DNA of 64,000 nt from Vibrio tapetis subsp. quintayensis. Its GTDB lineage: Bacteria; Pseudomonadota; Gammaproteobacteria; Enterobacterales; Vibrionaceae. The notes under the pieces were generated by a model. The model was not told the DNA's origin and made no database searches. It saw only the letters and a program-made list of their open reading frames with translations. Location of the stretch: assembly GCF_030409945.1 (NCBI RefSeq), contig NZ_JAUFQV010000040.1, positions 1-64,000 on the forward strand, in the 5' to 3' direction. The translations under genes and the position numbers were made by a program. Shown piece after piece: positions 16,283 through 25,680 of the stretch (positions are counted from its first letter, which is position 1; each line of letters opens with the position of its first letter).

Positions 16283-18019
16283 ATGAAAATTGAACGCCGT
16301 CCCGAACCCGATCTATCTCTTCTTCCTGATACCATTCCTAAGTTATTGCGCCAAATTTACATTGCAAGGGGAATTACCTCTGAAAAGCAATTAGAACGCG
16401 GTGCCAAAGGTTTGCACTCTTATCGCCAGTTGGATGGTATTTCAGTGGCGGTGGATTACCTGTTTGAAGCAATAAAGCAGCAGCAGCGTATTATCGTGGT
16501 TGGCGACTTTGACGCCGATGGGGCAACGAGTTCTGCGCTGTCTGTGATGGCATTGCGCATGTTAGGTAGCCAAAATGTCGATTATCTGGTGCCAAACCGG
16601 TTTGAAGATGGTTATGGACTGAGCCCTGAAGTAGTGGATCAAGCCATTGCAATTGGTGCGCAGTTAATCATGACGGTAGACAACGGGGTGTCCTCTATCG
16701 ATGGCGTGCGTTATGCCAAAGAAAAAGGCCTCACCGTAGTGGTGACTGATCATCACTTACCAGGGCAATCTCTACCTATTGCAGATGCCATGGTGAACCC
16801 AAACTTAGCCAGTTGTGGCTTTCCATCTAAAGCGTTGGCCGGTGTTGGCGTTGCGTTCTATTTGATGATGGCTCTGTGCGTTGAAATGCGTCGAGTTAAT
16901 TGGTTTGCTGATCATAATATGGTTGAACCTAAGCTCATGGAGCTTATCGACTTGGTTGCACTAGGAACCGTAGCCGATGTCGTGCCGTTGGATGAAAACA
17001 ATCGAATTTTAGTACATCAAGGTCTGCAGCGTATTCGTGCTGGTAAAGCTCGCCCGGGTATTCAAGCACTAATTGAAGTGGCTAAGCGTGATGCTCATCG
17101 ATTGATCGCCTCTGACTTTGGCTTTGCTTTAGGCCCACGAATTAATGCTGCTGGTCGTCTTGACGATATGTCTTTTGGGGTTGAGCTATTGATGAGTAAC
17201 AACATCCATGCTGCTCGCCGTATGGCCAGTGAATTAGATTCCCTCAATCAAACTCGTAAAGAGATCGAAGAGGGAATGAAACAAGAAGCAATGGCATTTT
17301 GTGAGCGCTTACAGTTTGGTGAGGGCAATGAACTGCCTTATGGGCTGGCATTGTTCCAAAGTGATTGGCATCAAGGTGTGATTGGAATTCTAGCATCGAG
17401 AATCAAAGAAAAATTTCATCGCCCTGTGGTGGCCTTTGCTGATGGTGGTGAAGGGCTGATAAAAGGATCTTGTCGTTCTATTCCGGGATTGCACATGCGC
17501 GATGCCCTAGACTGCATTGATACACAAAATCCAGGTTTGATTGCTAAATTTGGTGGTCACGCCATGGCAGCCGGGCTGACCATTAAAGAGGTGGATTTTG
17601 ACCGATTCAGTGCTTTATTTGATGACGTGGTTCGCAAAGAGTTAGCTGATAGTTCATTGCAAGGAATATTACTCTCTGATGGTGAGCTACTACCAGAAAG
17701 CTTTAATATGTCGACAGCGGAAGAACTCAGAGCTGGTGGACCATGGGGGCAAGGTTTCCCAGAGCCGTTATTTGATGGAGAGTTTAAAGTTTTGCATCAA
17801 AAACTGGTGGGTGAGAAGCACCTTAAATTGATGTTAGAGCCTTTGCATAAAGGTATGGGCAGCCAAGCCATGATTGATGGCATTGCATTTAACGTTGATC
17901 TACGTCGCTGGCCTGACACCTCGGTAAAAACGGTGCGTTTGGCTTACAAGCTGGATATTAACGAGTTTCGAGGTAACCAAACCCTACAGTTGATGATCGA
18001 TCATATCGAAGCCAACTAG
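16283..18019 (+). CDS. recJ: Single-strand DNA exonuclease RecJ
   Basis: 5'-3' single-strand exonuclease in recombination and mismatch repair. 578 residues (E. coli 577). DHH-family metal motifs are seen: DFDADGATSSA, MTVDNGVSS, VVTDHHLPG, LGTVADVVPL, then the DHHA1 segment with KGSCRSIPGLHMRDAL and FGGHAMAAGLTI. The C-terminal OB domain is complete. It is downstream of dsbC, with a possible hairpin after the stop (18036-18093). Confidence 0.97.
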   Translation: MKIERRPEPDLSLLPDTIPKLLRQIYIARGITSEKQLERGAKGLHSYRQLDGISVAVDYLFEAIKQQQRIIVVGDFDADGATSSALSVMALRMLGSQNVDYLVPNRFEDGYGLSPEVVDQAIAIGAQLIMTVDNGVSSIDGVRYAKEKGLTVVVTDHHLPGQSLPIADAMVNPNLASCGFPSKALAGVGVAFYLMMALCVEMRRVNWFADHNMVEPKLMELIDLVALGTVADVVPLDENNRILVHQGLQRIRAGKARPGIQALIEVAKRDAHRLIASDFGFALGPRINAAGRLDDMSFGVELLMSNNIHAARRMASELDSLNQTRKEIEEGMKQEAMAFCERLQFGEGNELPYGLALFQSDWHQGVIGILASRIKEKFHRPVVAFADGGEGLIKGSCRSIPGLHMRDALDCIDTQNPGLIAKFGGHAMAAGLTIKEVDFDRFSALFDDVVRKELADSSLQGILLSDGELLPESFNMSTAEELRAGGPWGQGFPEPLFDGEFKVLHQKLVGEKHLKLMLEPLHKGMGSQAMIDGIAFNVDLRRWPDTSVKTVRLAYKLDINEFRGNQTLQLMIDHIEAN

Positions 18020-18035
18020 CCCCGATATTCAATAG

Positions 18036-18093
18036 ACCAACAAAAGCAAAAATGAAAATCATAAGTTTATGTTATGGTTTGGTTTTTGTTGGT
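18036..18093. other. Inverted repeat after recJ
   Basis: ACCAACAAAA (18036-18045) is repeated inversely at 18084-18093 with a 38-base loop. It may be a weak terminator or chance; there is no clear T-run. Confidence 0.3.
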
Positions 18094-18250
18094 TTTGGTC
18101 GTGATATCGTATTGTAGCCTGCTCTGAGCCTTTATCTTAAAGGCAAAGTGCGCTTTTTCTATTGCTGTTCAAATGAATTTTTCCTGTATCTTCATCACAT
18201 TTTTGAGTAGAATTATTCGGTTATTTTCTACTCATAAATGATGAGACAAC

Positions 18251-19349
18251 ATGTTCGAAATCAATCCTATTAAAAACCGCCTGCAGGATGTGTCTGAACG
18301 CACAAATATCCTGAGGGGGTACCTTTGACTATGACGCTAAAAAAGAGCGTTTAGAAGAAGTCAATGCAGAGCTAGAGCAATCCGATGTATGGAACGAACC
18401 TGAGCGCGCACAAGCACTTGGTAAAGAGCGTTCTTCACTAGAAGCGATTGTTGAAACCATCGACCAATTAGACTTGGGCGTAGAAGACGTCGAAGGCCTA
18501 CTTGAGCTTGCCGTTGAAGAACAAGATCAAGAAACGTTTGATGAAGTTGAACCTGAACTTGCTGAGTTAGAAGGCAAGCTAGAAAAGCTTGAGTTTCGTC
18601 GCATGTTTTCCGGTGATCATGATGCATCAGATTGCTACATCGACCTTCAATCTGGTTCTGGTGGTACTGAAGCGCAAGATTGGACTTCAATGTTGCTGCG
18701 CATGTTTTTGCGTTGGGCTGAAGCCAAAGGTTTCAAAACTGAAGTGATCGAAGTATCTGGCGGCGAAGTTGCTGGCCTTAAAGGCGCAACAGTACGTATC
18801 TCTGGTGAATACGCTTACGGTTGGTTACGTACTGAAACCGGCGTTCACCGTTTGGTTCGTAAGTCTCCATTTGATTCAAGTGGCCGTCGCCACACTTCAT
18901 TTGCCTCTGCATTTATCTATCCAGAGATTGATGACAACATCGATATTGAAGTAAACCCATCAGACTTACGTATCGATGTATATCGAGCGTCAGGTGCGGG
19001 TGGCCAGCACGTTAACACCACCGAATCTGCGGTACGTATTACTCACGTACCCACTAATACGGTTGTGCAGTGCCAGAATGATCGTTCTCAACATAAGAAC
19101 AAAGATCAAGCGATGAAGCAGTTACGAGCTAAGCTATTTGAGTTAGAACTGCACAAGCAAAATGCTGAGAAGCAAGCGAATGAAGACGCCAAGTCTGACA
19201 TTGGCTGGGGAAGTCAAATCCGTTCATACGTATTGGATGACTCCCGTATCAAAGATTTACGCACTGGCGTTGAAAACCGCAATACTCAAGCGGTTCTTGA
19301 CGGTGATTTAGACAAATTTATCGAAGCTAGCCTGAAATCAGGTTTGTAA
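18251..19349 (+). CDS. prfB: Peptide chain release factor 2, programmed +1 frameshift
   Basis: RF2 recognises UGA and UAA stops. The gene starts at ATG 18251 and runs 25 codons to an in-frame TGA (18326-18328), then continues in the +1 frame from GAC at 18327. The product is 365 residues, as in E. coli. The shift site has all known parts: the Shine-Dalgarno-like AGGGGG, then TAC CTT TGA C. The stop-reading SPF motif (KSPFDSSGRRH) and the catalytic GGQ loop (SGAGGQHVN) are present. RF2 controls its own level: low RF2 slows termination at the TGA and raises the shift. It lies 30 bases upstream of lysS, as in E. coli. Confidence 0.98.
18311..18329 (+). promoter_or_regulatory. prfB: prfB +1 ribosomal frameshift signal
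   Basis: Internal AGGGGG followed at 3 bases by CTT-TGA-C. The slippery CTT lets the tRNA move to TTT, and the TGA-C context is a poor stop. Confidence 0.97.
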
Positions 19350-19379
19350 GCTTTTAGCGACTTAACGGGTACATCTAAA

Positions 19380-20912
19380 ATGACTGATGCTGTTCAAAAC
19401 GAAAATCAACAAGAAGCTTCTTCACCTGAAGAGAACAAACTGATCGCTGAGCGTCGTAGCAAGCTAGATCACATTCGCCAGAACTGTAAATCAAACGGTC
19501 ACCCTAACGACTTCCGTCGTGAAAACCTAGCGGGTGATCTACAAGCGCAATTCGGTGAAAAGAGCAAAGAAGAATTAGAAGAACTGAACCACATTGTTGC
19601 GATCGCGGGCCGTATTATGGCAAAGCGTGGTCCTTTCCTTGCAATTCAAGAAACGTCTGGCCGTATTCAAGCATACGCAGCGAAAGATGTTCAAAAAGTA
19701 TTGAAAGAGAAATACCAAGGTCTTGATATCGGTGACATCATCGGTGTGAAAGGCGCACTGCACAAATCAGGTAAAGGCGATCTTTACGTGAACATGGAAG
19801 AGTTTGAATTGCTAACTAAAGCACTTCGTCCGCTCCCAGAGAAGTTCCACGGCCTAACTGACCAAGAGATGCGTTACCGTCAGCGTTACGTTGACCTTAT
19901 TGTGAACGAAGATTCACGTAATGCATTCATCGTTCGTTCTAAGCTGGTTTCTTCTATCCGTAACTTCATGAGCGCGAAAGGCTACCTAGAAGTTGAAACA
20001 CCAATGATGCATGTTATCCCTGGTGGTGCAACGGCACGTCCTTTCATCACTCACCATAACGCGTTAGACATCGATATGTACCTACGTGTAGCACCGGAAC
20101 TTTACCTGAAGCGTTTGGTTGTAGGTGGTTTTGATCGCGTATTTGAAATCAACCGTAATTTCCGTAACGAAGGTTTGTCTCCTCGTCACAACCCAGAATT
20201 CACTATGATGGAATTCTACCAAGCGTATGCTGATTACAAAGATCTGATGGATCTGACTGAAGAGATGCTAAGCACGGCAGCAATGGACGTTCTTGGCGCA
20301 ACTTCGATGCCTTACGGTGACGAAACAGTAGAGTTTGGCGGCACATATGCTCGCATGAGCATGTTTGAAGCCATTAAGCAGTACAATCCTGAGCACGCTC
20401 AAATTCAAGCTCTGACAGAAGCAGACTTGCAAGATCGTGACCTGATGGTATCTATTGCTAAATCAGTACACGTTGATGTAGAAACGTTCTGGACATGTGG
20501 CCAACTTCTTGAAGAAATCTTTGGTGAAACCGCTGAACCTCAGTTAATTCAACCAACGTTCATCACTGGCTACCCAGCAGACATTTCTCCATTAGCTCGT
20601 CGTAGTGATAACAATCCATTCTTCACTGACCGTTTTGAGTTCTTCATCGGTGGCCGTGAAGTTGCCAATGGCTTCTCTGAGCTAAATGATGCTCAAGACC
20701 AAGATGAGCGCTTTAAAGCACAAGTTAATGCGAAAGATGCAGGTGATGACGAAGCGATGTACTACGACGCAGATTACATTACAGCACTAGAGCACGGCTT
20801 ACCGCCAACGGCTGGTCAAGGCATTGGTATTGATAGACTGGCTATGTTGTTTACCAACACGCACACTATCCGTGACGTAATTTTGTTCCCGGCGATGCGA
20901 CCACAGCAATAA
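19380..20912 (+). CDS. lysS: Lysyl-tRNA synthetase (class II)
   Basis: Charges tRNA(Lys). 510 residues (E. coli 505). The OB-fold anticodon domain occupies residues of about 60-170. Class II motifs are clear: motif 2 FRNEGLSPRHNPEFTMMEFYQAY and motif 3 GIGIDRLAMLFTN. It follows prfB by 30 bases, so the two are probably co-transcribed. A terminator with an eight-T tail follows. Confidence 0.98.
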   Translation: MTDAVQNENQQEASSPEENKLIAERRSKLDHIRQNCKSNGHPNDFRRENLAGDLQAQFGEKSKEELEELNHIVAIAGRIMAKRGPFLAIQETSGRIQAYAAKDVQKVLKEKYQGLDIGDIIGVKGALHKSGKGDLYVNMEEFELLTKALRPLPEKFHGLTDQEMRYRQRYVDLIVNEDSRNAFIVRSKLVSSIRNFMSAKGYLEVETPMMHVIPGGATARPFITHHNALDIDMYLRVAPELYLKRLVVGGFDRVFEINRNFRNEGLSPRHNPEFTMMEFYQAYADYKDLMDLTEEMLSTAAMDVLGATSMPYGDETVEFGGTYARMSMFEAIKQYNPEHAQIQALTEADLQDRDLMVSIAKSVHVDVETFWTCGQLLEEIFGETAEPQLIQPTFITGYPADISPLARRSDNNPFFTDRFEFFIGGREVANGFSELNDAQDQDERFKAQVNAKDAGDDEAMYYDADYITALEHGLPPTAGQGIGIDRLAMLFTNTHTIRDVILFPAMRPQQ

Positions 20913-20932
20913 CCCCAATTACTCAATATTAG

Positions 20933-20960
20933 AAGCCACCTTTTTAGGTGGCTTTTTTTT
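20933..20960 (+). terminator. Terminator of prfB-lysS
   Basis: Stem AAGCCACCT / AGGTGGCTT with a T loop and eight T after it. Confidence 0.95.
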
Positions 20961-21222
20961 AACTCAAACTTTAGTTTATTTAGTAAGGAGTGTGATTTAA
21001 CTCTAGAAAACGAGACTTATGGATTAGGTTTAGTTATGAGAACCTTTATGAGTATAATTATTCTATAGGCGCATGCGGCGTATTGGTGGTTGAGAGTCTA
21101 TAATTAGTCTTAATATTGAGAAATTGACCATTTTGTTGATTCGTTTTGTAAATTGAGCTCAAGATATCGCTACGATAGCGTGGATGTACAGCAGAGCATA
21201 TTAAGTTAAGGATGTATTAATA
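20961..21222. other. vpsR upstream region
   Basis: AT-rich 262 bases between the lysS terminator and vpsR. It presumably holds the vpsR promoter. I see no clear operator. Confidence 0.5.
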
Positions 21223-22560
21223 ATGGGTACTCAGTTCCGAATGGATTCTGTACCAGGTTCACTGGTTGTTGTCGGCGGCACATACGAACCTTGGCTTGCA
21301 GTATTAGAACAAGTCGGCTGGCGTTGTCAGCGTTGCGATGATTTAAGAGAAGCTCACACACTATTTAACGAGATCGGCCCGTGTATCGGAATTGTCGATC
21401 TAAGCCAAGACGAATTTAGTTTAAACGGGTTAGCAAACCTAGTCAGTAGCCATAAGCAAGTTCGCTGGATAGCCTTTATTCGAGAGTCTCAACTGAGCTC
21501 TGATACTATTTGCCAGTTTATTGTTAACTTCTGTATCGACTTTTTTACCGCGCCAATTCCAGATGCACAGCTTCATAGTGCGATTGGGCATCAATTAGGC
21601 ATGCTAAAACTGGAGAGAAAAGTTTGGCCTTATTACGGTCAGAACGATGACATGGGCTTGCTTGGTGAGTCGATGGCGATCAAGCGCTTGAGAGATCAAG
21701 TAAAACGAATTGGCCCAACGGATGTCAGCATTCTTATTTTTGGCGAATCCGGTGCTGGTAAAGAAAACGTCGCTAGGGCGATCCATTCCACCTCATCAAG
21801 AGCAAAGAAGCCTTTTGTCAACGTGAATTGCGGCGCAACCTCAGAGCTCCGTATAGAGCAAGAAGTCTTTGGGATCGGCGGTCCTGCTGCTGGTAAAGAG
21901 ATGTCGATACTGGAACAAGCTGACGGTGGAACACTGCTGTTTAGCGATATTCTCAATATGCCTAACTCTCAGCAACAGCATTTACTGTTCTACCTACAGG
22001 AGGGGAAGGTTGAAACAAAAACAGGTATTAAGTCAGTTGATGTACGAATACTGGTTGCCAACCACTCCGATATGGAAAAAGCGCTGCTTGAAGGAAGCTT
22101 TAATGAAGAGCTATACCATCGACTGAACGTCTTGAGAATTAATGTCCCTAGCTTAAAAGATCGTTCTGGTGATATTGCTTACCTATCGAATTACTATTTG
22201 ATGATTTATTCTCAAGAGTATAACGCGCAAGCTCGCAGCTTCTCAGAGCAAGCACTTAAGGCGCTTACACAACATTATTGGCCAGGAAACTTACGCGAGT
22301 TAAGTAACCAGATAAAGCGCGTTGTCTTGATGTCGGATAGCGTCATCATTGAAGAGTCTCAACTCGATTTGCCAAAACGCAGCGATAACCGCAGAAGCCT
22401 AAAGGCGATTAGAGAGCGCTCAGAACGAGATGCTTTGATCACGGTACTTGAATCACATCAAGGGCATGTGACGCCAGCGGCAAAAGAGTTGGGTGTCTCT
22501 CGCGCAACGATGTATCGTCTGTTGAATAAACACAGCTTGATATCTGAACAGCTTAATTGA
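21223..22560 (+). CDS. vpsR: Biofilm regulator VpsR
   Basis: Transcription activator of Vibrio exopolysaccharide (vps) and biofilm genes; in V. cholerae it binds c-di-GMP. 445 residues. The N-terminal receiver-like domain retains Asp59 (GIVDLSQDE). The AAA+ domain has Walker A GESGAGKE at residues 174-181, but the sigma-54 contact loop GAFTGA is missing: the equivalent site near residue 213 reads VFGIGGPAAGKEM. That is the known VpsR peculiarity and fits its use of sigma-70. The C-terminal Fis-type helix-turn-helix contains AAKELGVSRATMYRLLNKH. The position next to lysS matches V. cholerae. A weak hairpin at 22606-22635 follows. Confidence 0.95.
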   Translation: MGTQFRMDSVPGSLVVVGGTYEPWLAVLEQVGWRCQRCDDLREAHTLFNEIGPCIGIVDLSQDEFSLNGLANLVSSHKQVRWIAFIRESQLSSDTICQFIVNFCIDFFTAPIPDAQLHSAIGHQLGMLKLERKVWPYYGQNDDMGLLGESMAIKRLRDQVKRIGPTDVSILIFGESGAGKENVARAIHSTSSRAKKPFVNVNCGATSELRIEQEVFGIGGPAAGKEMSILEQADGGTLLFSDILNMPNSQQQHLLFYLQEGKVETKTGIKSVDVRILVANHSDMEKALLEGSFNEELYHRLNVLRINVPSLKDRSGDIAYLSNYYLMIYSQEYNAQARSFSEQALKALTQHYWPGNLRELSNQIKRVVLMSDSVIIEESQLDLPKRSDNRRSLKAIRERSERDALITVLESHQGHVTPAAKELGVSRATMYRLLNKHSLISEQLN

Positions 22561-22605
22561 TATTAATGTTAGTTAAGTAATTGTCATATAACAGGTAATA
22601 TCGAT

Positions 22606-22635
22606 ACAAAGCACTGGCGTTCCCCGGTGCTTTGT
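22606..22635 (+). terminator. Probable vpsR terminator
   Basis: Stem ACAAAGCAC / GTGCTTTGT with a 12-base loop. The T-run after it is weak. Confidence 0.55.
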
Positions 22636-22839
22636 AACTTTATCGTCTATGATATAACCATTTTGCAATAAGATGTACTGCACTTTATTCCTCTTAAAGC
22701 CGCAAGCTAGAATAAATGCTTTTAATTATCGGTGCTGTGAATGAGTTGTTGAAGAAATAACTCATTAGGTTATTATTTAACCGTAACATCACGTTACGAC
22801 TCTACTCAAAATTTTTGGATTAATTGTTAGGAGGTACAC

Positions 22840-22950
22840 ATGTTTAATTTCATTTCTACACAACATGATTGTGCCGATTTTGGTTTCATTAAATACGCTG
22901 ATATGGCCTGCACCAGCAGTACACATCGCGATACTGAACTAAAAAATTAA
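22840..22950 (+). CDS. Putative 36-residue leader peptide upstream of the DUF1127 gene
   Basis: A small ORF with an excellent ribosome site (TTAGGAGG 5 bases before the ATG). It encodes a Cys- and Asp-containing peptide beginning MFNFISTQHDCADFGF and ending in TAA. In the same frame after the stop, translation would read LIRNPWAAEEAA then stop, and this stretch coincides with a stable hairpin (22961-22995). The ORF lies 111 bases upstream of the DUF1127 gene on the same strand, so it may be a regulatory leader or a small protein in its own right. I do not recognise it. Confidence 0.5.
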   Translation: MFNFISTQHDCADFGFIKYADMACTSSTHRDTELKN

Positions 22951-22960
22951 TTAATCCGTA

Positions 22961-22995
22961 ACCCTTGGGCTGCGGAAGAAGCAGCCTAACAGGGT
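22961..22995 (+). promoter_or_regulatory. Stable hairpin between the small ORF and the DUF1127 gene
   Basis: ACCCT-tt-GGGCTGC with a GGAAGAA loop and GCAGCC-taac-AGGGT. Two stacked stems (6 bp inner, 5 bp outer) have no T-run, so this is not a standard terminator. A second small stem CCAG/CTGG (about 23037-23053) overlaps the ribosome site of the downstream gene. Confidence 0.6.
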
Positions 22996-23061
22996 AAATC
23001 TCAATGCAGATCTCTCCGAACGTCAGATGCTTTTTCCAGTCGCCTTATCTGGAGAAATATT

Positions 23062-23316
23062 ATGCGTCATTCAATTTATATTCGTTTAGCGACACTACTT
23101 TTAACCGCTGATCTTAAGCGTGAAGAACGTGAATGGAAAAGCCGAGTTCGCCGAGTGCGCAGCCATATTCCGTGGGAAAATGCACATCTACTACGTGATA
23201 TTGGTTTAGACGGTGAAGGTCGACCTGTTGGCACATTATCTGAGCCACCGGCTGTGACTGCTGAGCGCCGTGTTCGTCATCTTCGTCGCTTAGTTCGGAC
23301 TAGAATTCCTACGTAA
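23062..23316 (+). CDS. DUF1127-type small basic protein
   Basis: An 84-residue Arg-rich protein. The segment WENAHLLRDIGLDGEGRP matches the DUF1127/YjiS signature (a Leu-rich stretch ending LLRDIGL). DUF1127 proteins have been linked to phosphate, RNA or stress physiology in other bacteria, but no function can be assigned here. GGAGA lies 7 bases before the ATG. It is preceded by a 36-codon ORF and a hairpin and followed by a terminator shared with tas. Confidence 0.75.
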   Translation: MRHSIYIRLATLLLTADLKREEREWKSRVRRVRSHIPWENAHLLRDIGLDGEGRPVGTLSEPPAVTAERRVRHLRRLVRTRIPT

Positions 23317-23321
23317 TAGAA

Positions 23322-23345
23322 GGGGCAGCCACAAAATACTGCCCC
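23322..23345. terminator. Hairpin between the DUF1127 gene and tas
   Basis: Perfect 7-bp stem GGGGCAG / CTGCCCC between convergent genes. The T-runs are short. Confidence 0.65.
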
Positions 23346-23355
23346 ACAAATTTAA

Positions 23356-24390
23356 CTAAGGGCAAGGGTTGGAGTAAGTGGTTCCAACCTTTTGCAAGTC
23401 AGACATAAGCTCGTCTGACAAACAGGCATCCAAACTATCAATATTGGCTTTTAGTTGCTCCAGATTGGTTGCACCAATGATATTAGAAGCCACAAATGGT
23501 TGTTGATTCACAAAGGCTAATGCCATCTGAGCAGGATCTATTCCATGTTTATGAGCCACATCGACATAGGCTTGAGTAGCGGCGATCCCTTGTGGAGTAA
23601 AGTAACGGACGAAGCGCTCAAATAATGTACAGCGAGCATCTTTAGGTTGAGCATTGTTTAAATATTTACCAGACAGACATCCGAATGCCAGTGGTGAATA
23701 GGCCAATAGCTGAGTCCCTTCAAAATGGGCGATCTCAGATAGACCAACCTCAAAACTTCGATTCAACAAATTGTAAGGGTTTTGAATACTGACAATGCGT
23801 GGAAGCCCGTGTTTTTCCGCTAGTTTTAGAAGGCTCATTACTCCCCATGGCGTTTCATTAGATACGCCAATATAGCGTATCTTTCCTTGCCTTATCACGT
23901 CTGCCAGTGCTTCTAGGGTTTCGATTAAGGTGACTTCTTGCTGCTCGTCTGGGTAAGGGTAATTTAGCTGACCAAAGCAGTTGGTTTGTCGCTGAGGCCA
24001 GTGGAGCTGATAAAGATCGATGTAATCGGTGTTTAAGCGATTAAGGCTGTCGTCGACGGCTTGATGGATATTACGCCAATCGTGGGCCATATTATCGCGA
24101 ATATAGGGGAGATTTCTTGGGCCTGCGACTTTTGTAGAAAGCACGACCTTTTCTCGTTTTCCTGATCTTTCCAGCCATTTTCCAATGTAACTTTCTGTGA
24201 GGCCTTGTGTTTTTTCAGTCGGTGGGACGGGGTACATTTCAGCGGTATCAATAAAGTTAATACCACGCTCGATGGCATAGTCTAGTTGGGAGAATGCTTC
24301 TTGTTGAGTATTCTGCGCACCAAACGTCATGGTGCCCAAACACAGTGGGCTGATTTCTAATGTCGAATGAGGGAGCTTCCTTAGCTGCAT
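23356..24390 (-). CDS. tas: Aldo/keto reductase Tas
   Basis: NADP(H)-dependent oxidoreductase of the AKR fold, close to E. coli Tas, which restores tyrosine synthesis in starving mutants; its substrate is unclear. 344 residues. Visible features are LGTMTFG, the catalytic Asp/Tyr pair in FIDTAEMYPVPP, the Lys in STKVAGP, His in LYQLHWPQRQTNCFG, GVSNETPWGV, and the cofactor loop near the end (IIGATNLEQL). The start is at 24390 (MQLRKLPHS), with AAGGAAA upstream. It lies near mutH, as in E. coli. Confidence 0.93.
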   Translation of the reverse strand: MQLRKLPHSTLEISPLCLGTMTFGAQNTQQEAFSQLDYAIERGINFIDTAEMYPVPPTEKTQGLTESYIGKWLERSGKREKVVLSTKVAGPRNLPYIRDNMAHDWRNIHQAVDDSLNRLNTDYIDLYQLHWPQRQTNCFGQLNYPYPDEQQEVTLIETLEALADVIRQGKIRYIGVSNETPWGVMSLLKLAEKHGLPRIVSIQNPYNLLNRSFEVGLSEIAHFEGTQLLAYSPLAFGCLSGKYLNNAQPKDARCTLFERFVRYFTPQGIAATQAYVDVAHKHGIDPAQMALAFVNQQPFVASNIIGATNLEQLKANIDSLDACLSDELMSDLQKVGTTYSNPCP

Positions 24391-24597
24391 AATATTTCCT
24401 TGTTTTTCTTTCAATATATCCTCCTTTTTTGTTTATTGGTCAATATTTGTTTTGTGCGCCTCCCTAATTAAGGATCTCCGTCTATGCTTATTTACAACAC
24501 TATCAATTTACGCTTGCCGTTAAGAGCAGGCTGCTGCTGGTGATCTTTTGCCATCAACGACACGGATCTTTTACGATACTAAGGAGAGGAAGAAGCC

Positions 24598-24903
24598 ATG
24601 AATAAGGAGCAACTAGACCATTGGCTGCATGCAAAGCATATAGACCGTGCTGCAGAGCCAAAAATATATGTGATCAGTTGTGCTAATTTGACGAGTTATT
24701 TATTAGCAGTGGAATACAAGCATCACTTAGAGCCCATACGACTAAAAGATGAGCCTGTGCATTACAAATCGCTTGACCAAGTGAAAGAGGAATTGCATCG
24801 CTTAGGGGTTCATAATGCGTATTTGAGGCTTCACAACGTTTATGACGAGTGTGGAAGCCCCGAAATGGCGCCTTATCACGATATTAAGCTAGCGATTCAC
24901 TAA
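24598..24903 (+). CDS. Small conserved protein (DUF6482-like)
   Basis: A 101-residue soluble protein with no signal peptide. The AAGGAGAGG ribosome site is strong. The layout (a beta-rich N-terminus KIYVISCANLTSYLLAVEY, then a helix with LDQVKEELHRLGVHNAYLRLHNVYDECG) resembles proteins I recall as DUF6482 in Vibrio. No catalytic motif is visible and the function is unknown. It is convergent with mutH across a 12-bp-stem hairpin. Confidence 0.7.
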   Translation: MNKEQLDHWLHAKHIDRAAEPKIYVISCANLTSYLLAVEYKHHLEPIRLKDEPVHYKSLDQVKEELHRLGVHNAYLRLHNVYDECGSPEMAPYHDIKLAIH

Positions 24904-24939
24904 TTATTCTATCGAGCGTTAGGCTAGCGATAGAATAAT
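24903..24939. terminator. Hairpin between the DUF6482-like gene and mutH
   Basis: Perfect 12-bp stem ATTATTCTATCG / CGATAGAATAAT with a 13-base loop, between convergent stops. Confidence 0.7.
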
Positions 24940-24944
24940 AGGCG

Positions 24945-25616
24945 CTAATCAGAGAAGAAGTGATTTTGCAGAATCTGATGAGTGAACTGTGTCCGTAGAT
25001 AAAAGCCACGTGGCAGTGTCATTATAGGTTTGCCATTGCTTCCATAGGCTTCTGTGAGTGCTCGACTGTTGGCGGCTTTCGGCCTGAGTTGCATTACTTC
25101 ACCGTGTTTTGCGGTAATTTGCTCCACTTGCCCCAGCACAATCATCTCCATCAACTCTTCCCAATCATGGCGTAATTGATTTTCTTCGGCTTCGGTTGGG
25201 CTCCACATGATCGGGGTGCCAACTCGACGATCTTTTAATGGGATCTCTCGCTCCCCTTCGACCGGGATCCACAGCACCTTGGCTAACTTATGACGAACAT
25301 GGCTGTCCTGCCAGTTTAAGCCATGGACCCCAATCAGTGGCGCAACAGAAACAAAAGTGGTTTCAAGTGGCTTGCCCTCGTGGCTGATTGGAATACTCTT
25401 TAATTCAATGCCAAGCTCTACGAAGTCGGGTTGTGGTTTGCTTCCGGCAGTCGCGCCTAAGTGCCACTCGAGCAATTGTCCAACCCAGCCTTTGTCTTTT
25501 TTAAGGTTTTCAGGGACGTCGATCTTTGCTTCTTTTGCTAACTCGTCAAAGCAATAGCCAGAGATAGATAGTGCTCGTTCAAATAGTTCAGATTCGGTTG
25601 TTGGAGTGGTCTTCAT
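24945..25616 (-). CDS. mutH: DNA mismatch repair endonuclease MutH
   Basis: Nicks the unmethylated strand at hemimethylated GATC sites, directed by MutS and MutL. 223 residues, normal length. The catalytic D...E-x-K set is visible in KPQPDFVELGIELKSIP, preceded by GWVGQLLEWHLGA. Its presence implies Dam-directed repair in this organism. The ATG at 25616 has AAGAGCAG upstream. The 624-bp region upstream carries DnaA boxes and many GATC sites. Confidence 0.97.
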   Translation of the reverse strand: MKTTPTTESELFERALSISGYCFDELAKEAKIDVPENLKKDKGWVGQLLEWHLGATAGSKPQPDFVELGIELKSIPISHEGKPLETTFVSVAPLIGVHGLNWQDSHVRHKLAKVLWIPVEGEREIPLKDRRVGTPIMWSPTEAEENQLRHDWEELMEMIVLGQVEQITAKHGEVMQLRPKAANSRALTEAYGSNGKPIMTLPRGFYLRTQFTHQILQNHFFSD

Positions 25617-25680
25617 AAGCTGCTCTTTATTAATATCACCGAGATGTTATCACAGGGTAGAGCTGTACCGTGATAGTGAG

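Noticed and set aside
18326..18328. In-frame TGA near the start of prfB suggesting a pseudogene
   Set aside because: It is the conserved programmed +1 frameshift of RF2, with the full signal.
21223..22560. Calling the VpsR gene a normal sigma-54 activator
   Set aside because: The GAFTGA loop needed to contact sigma-54 is missing, and lysS adjacency fits VpsR.
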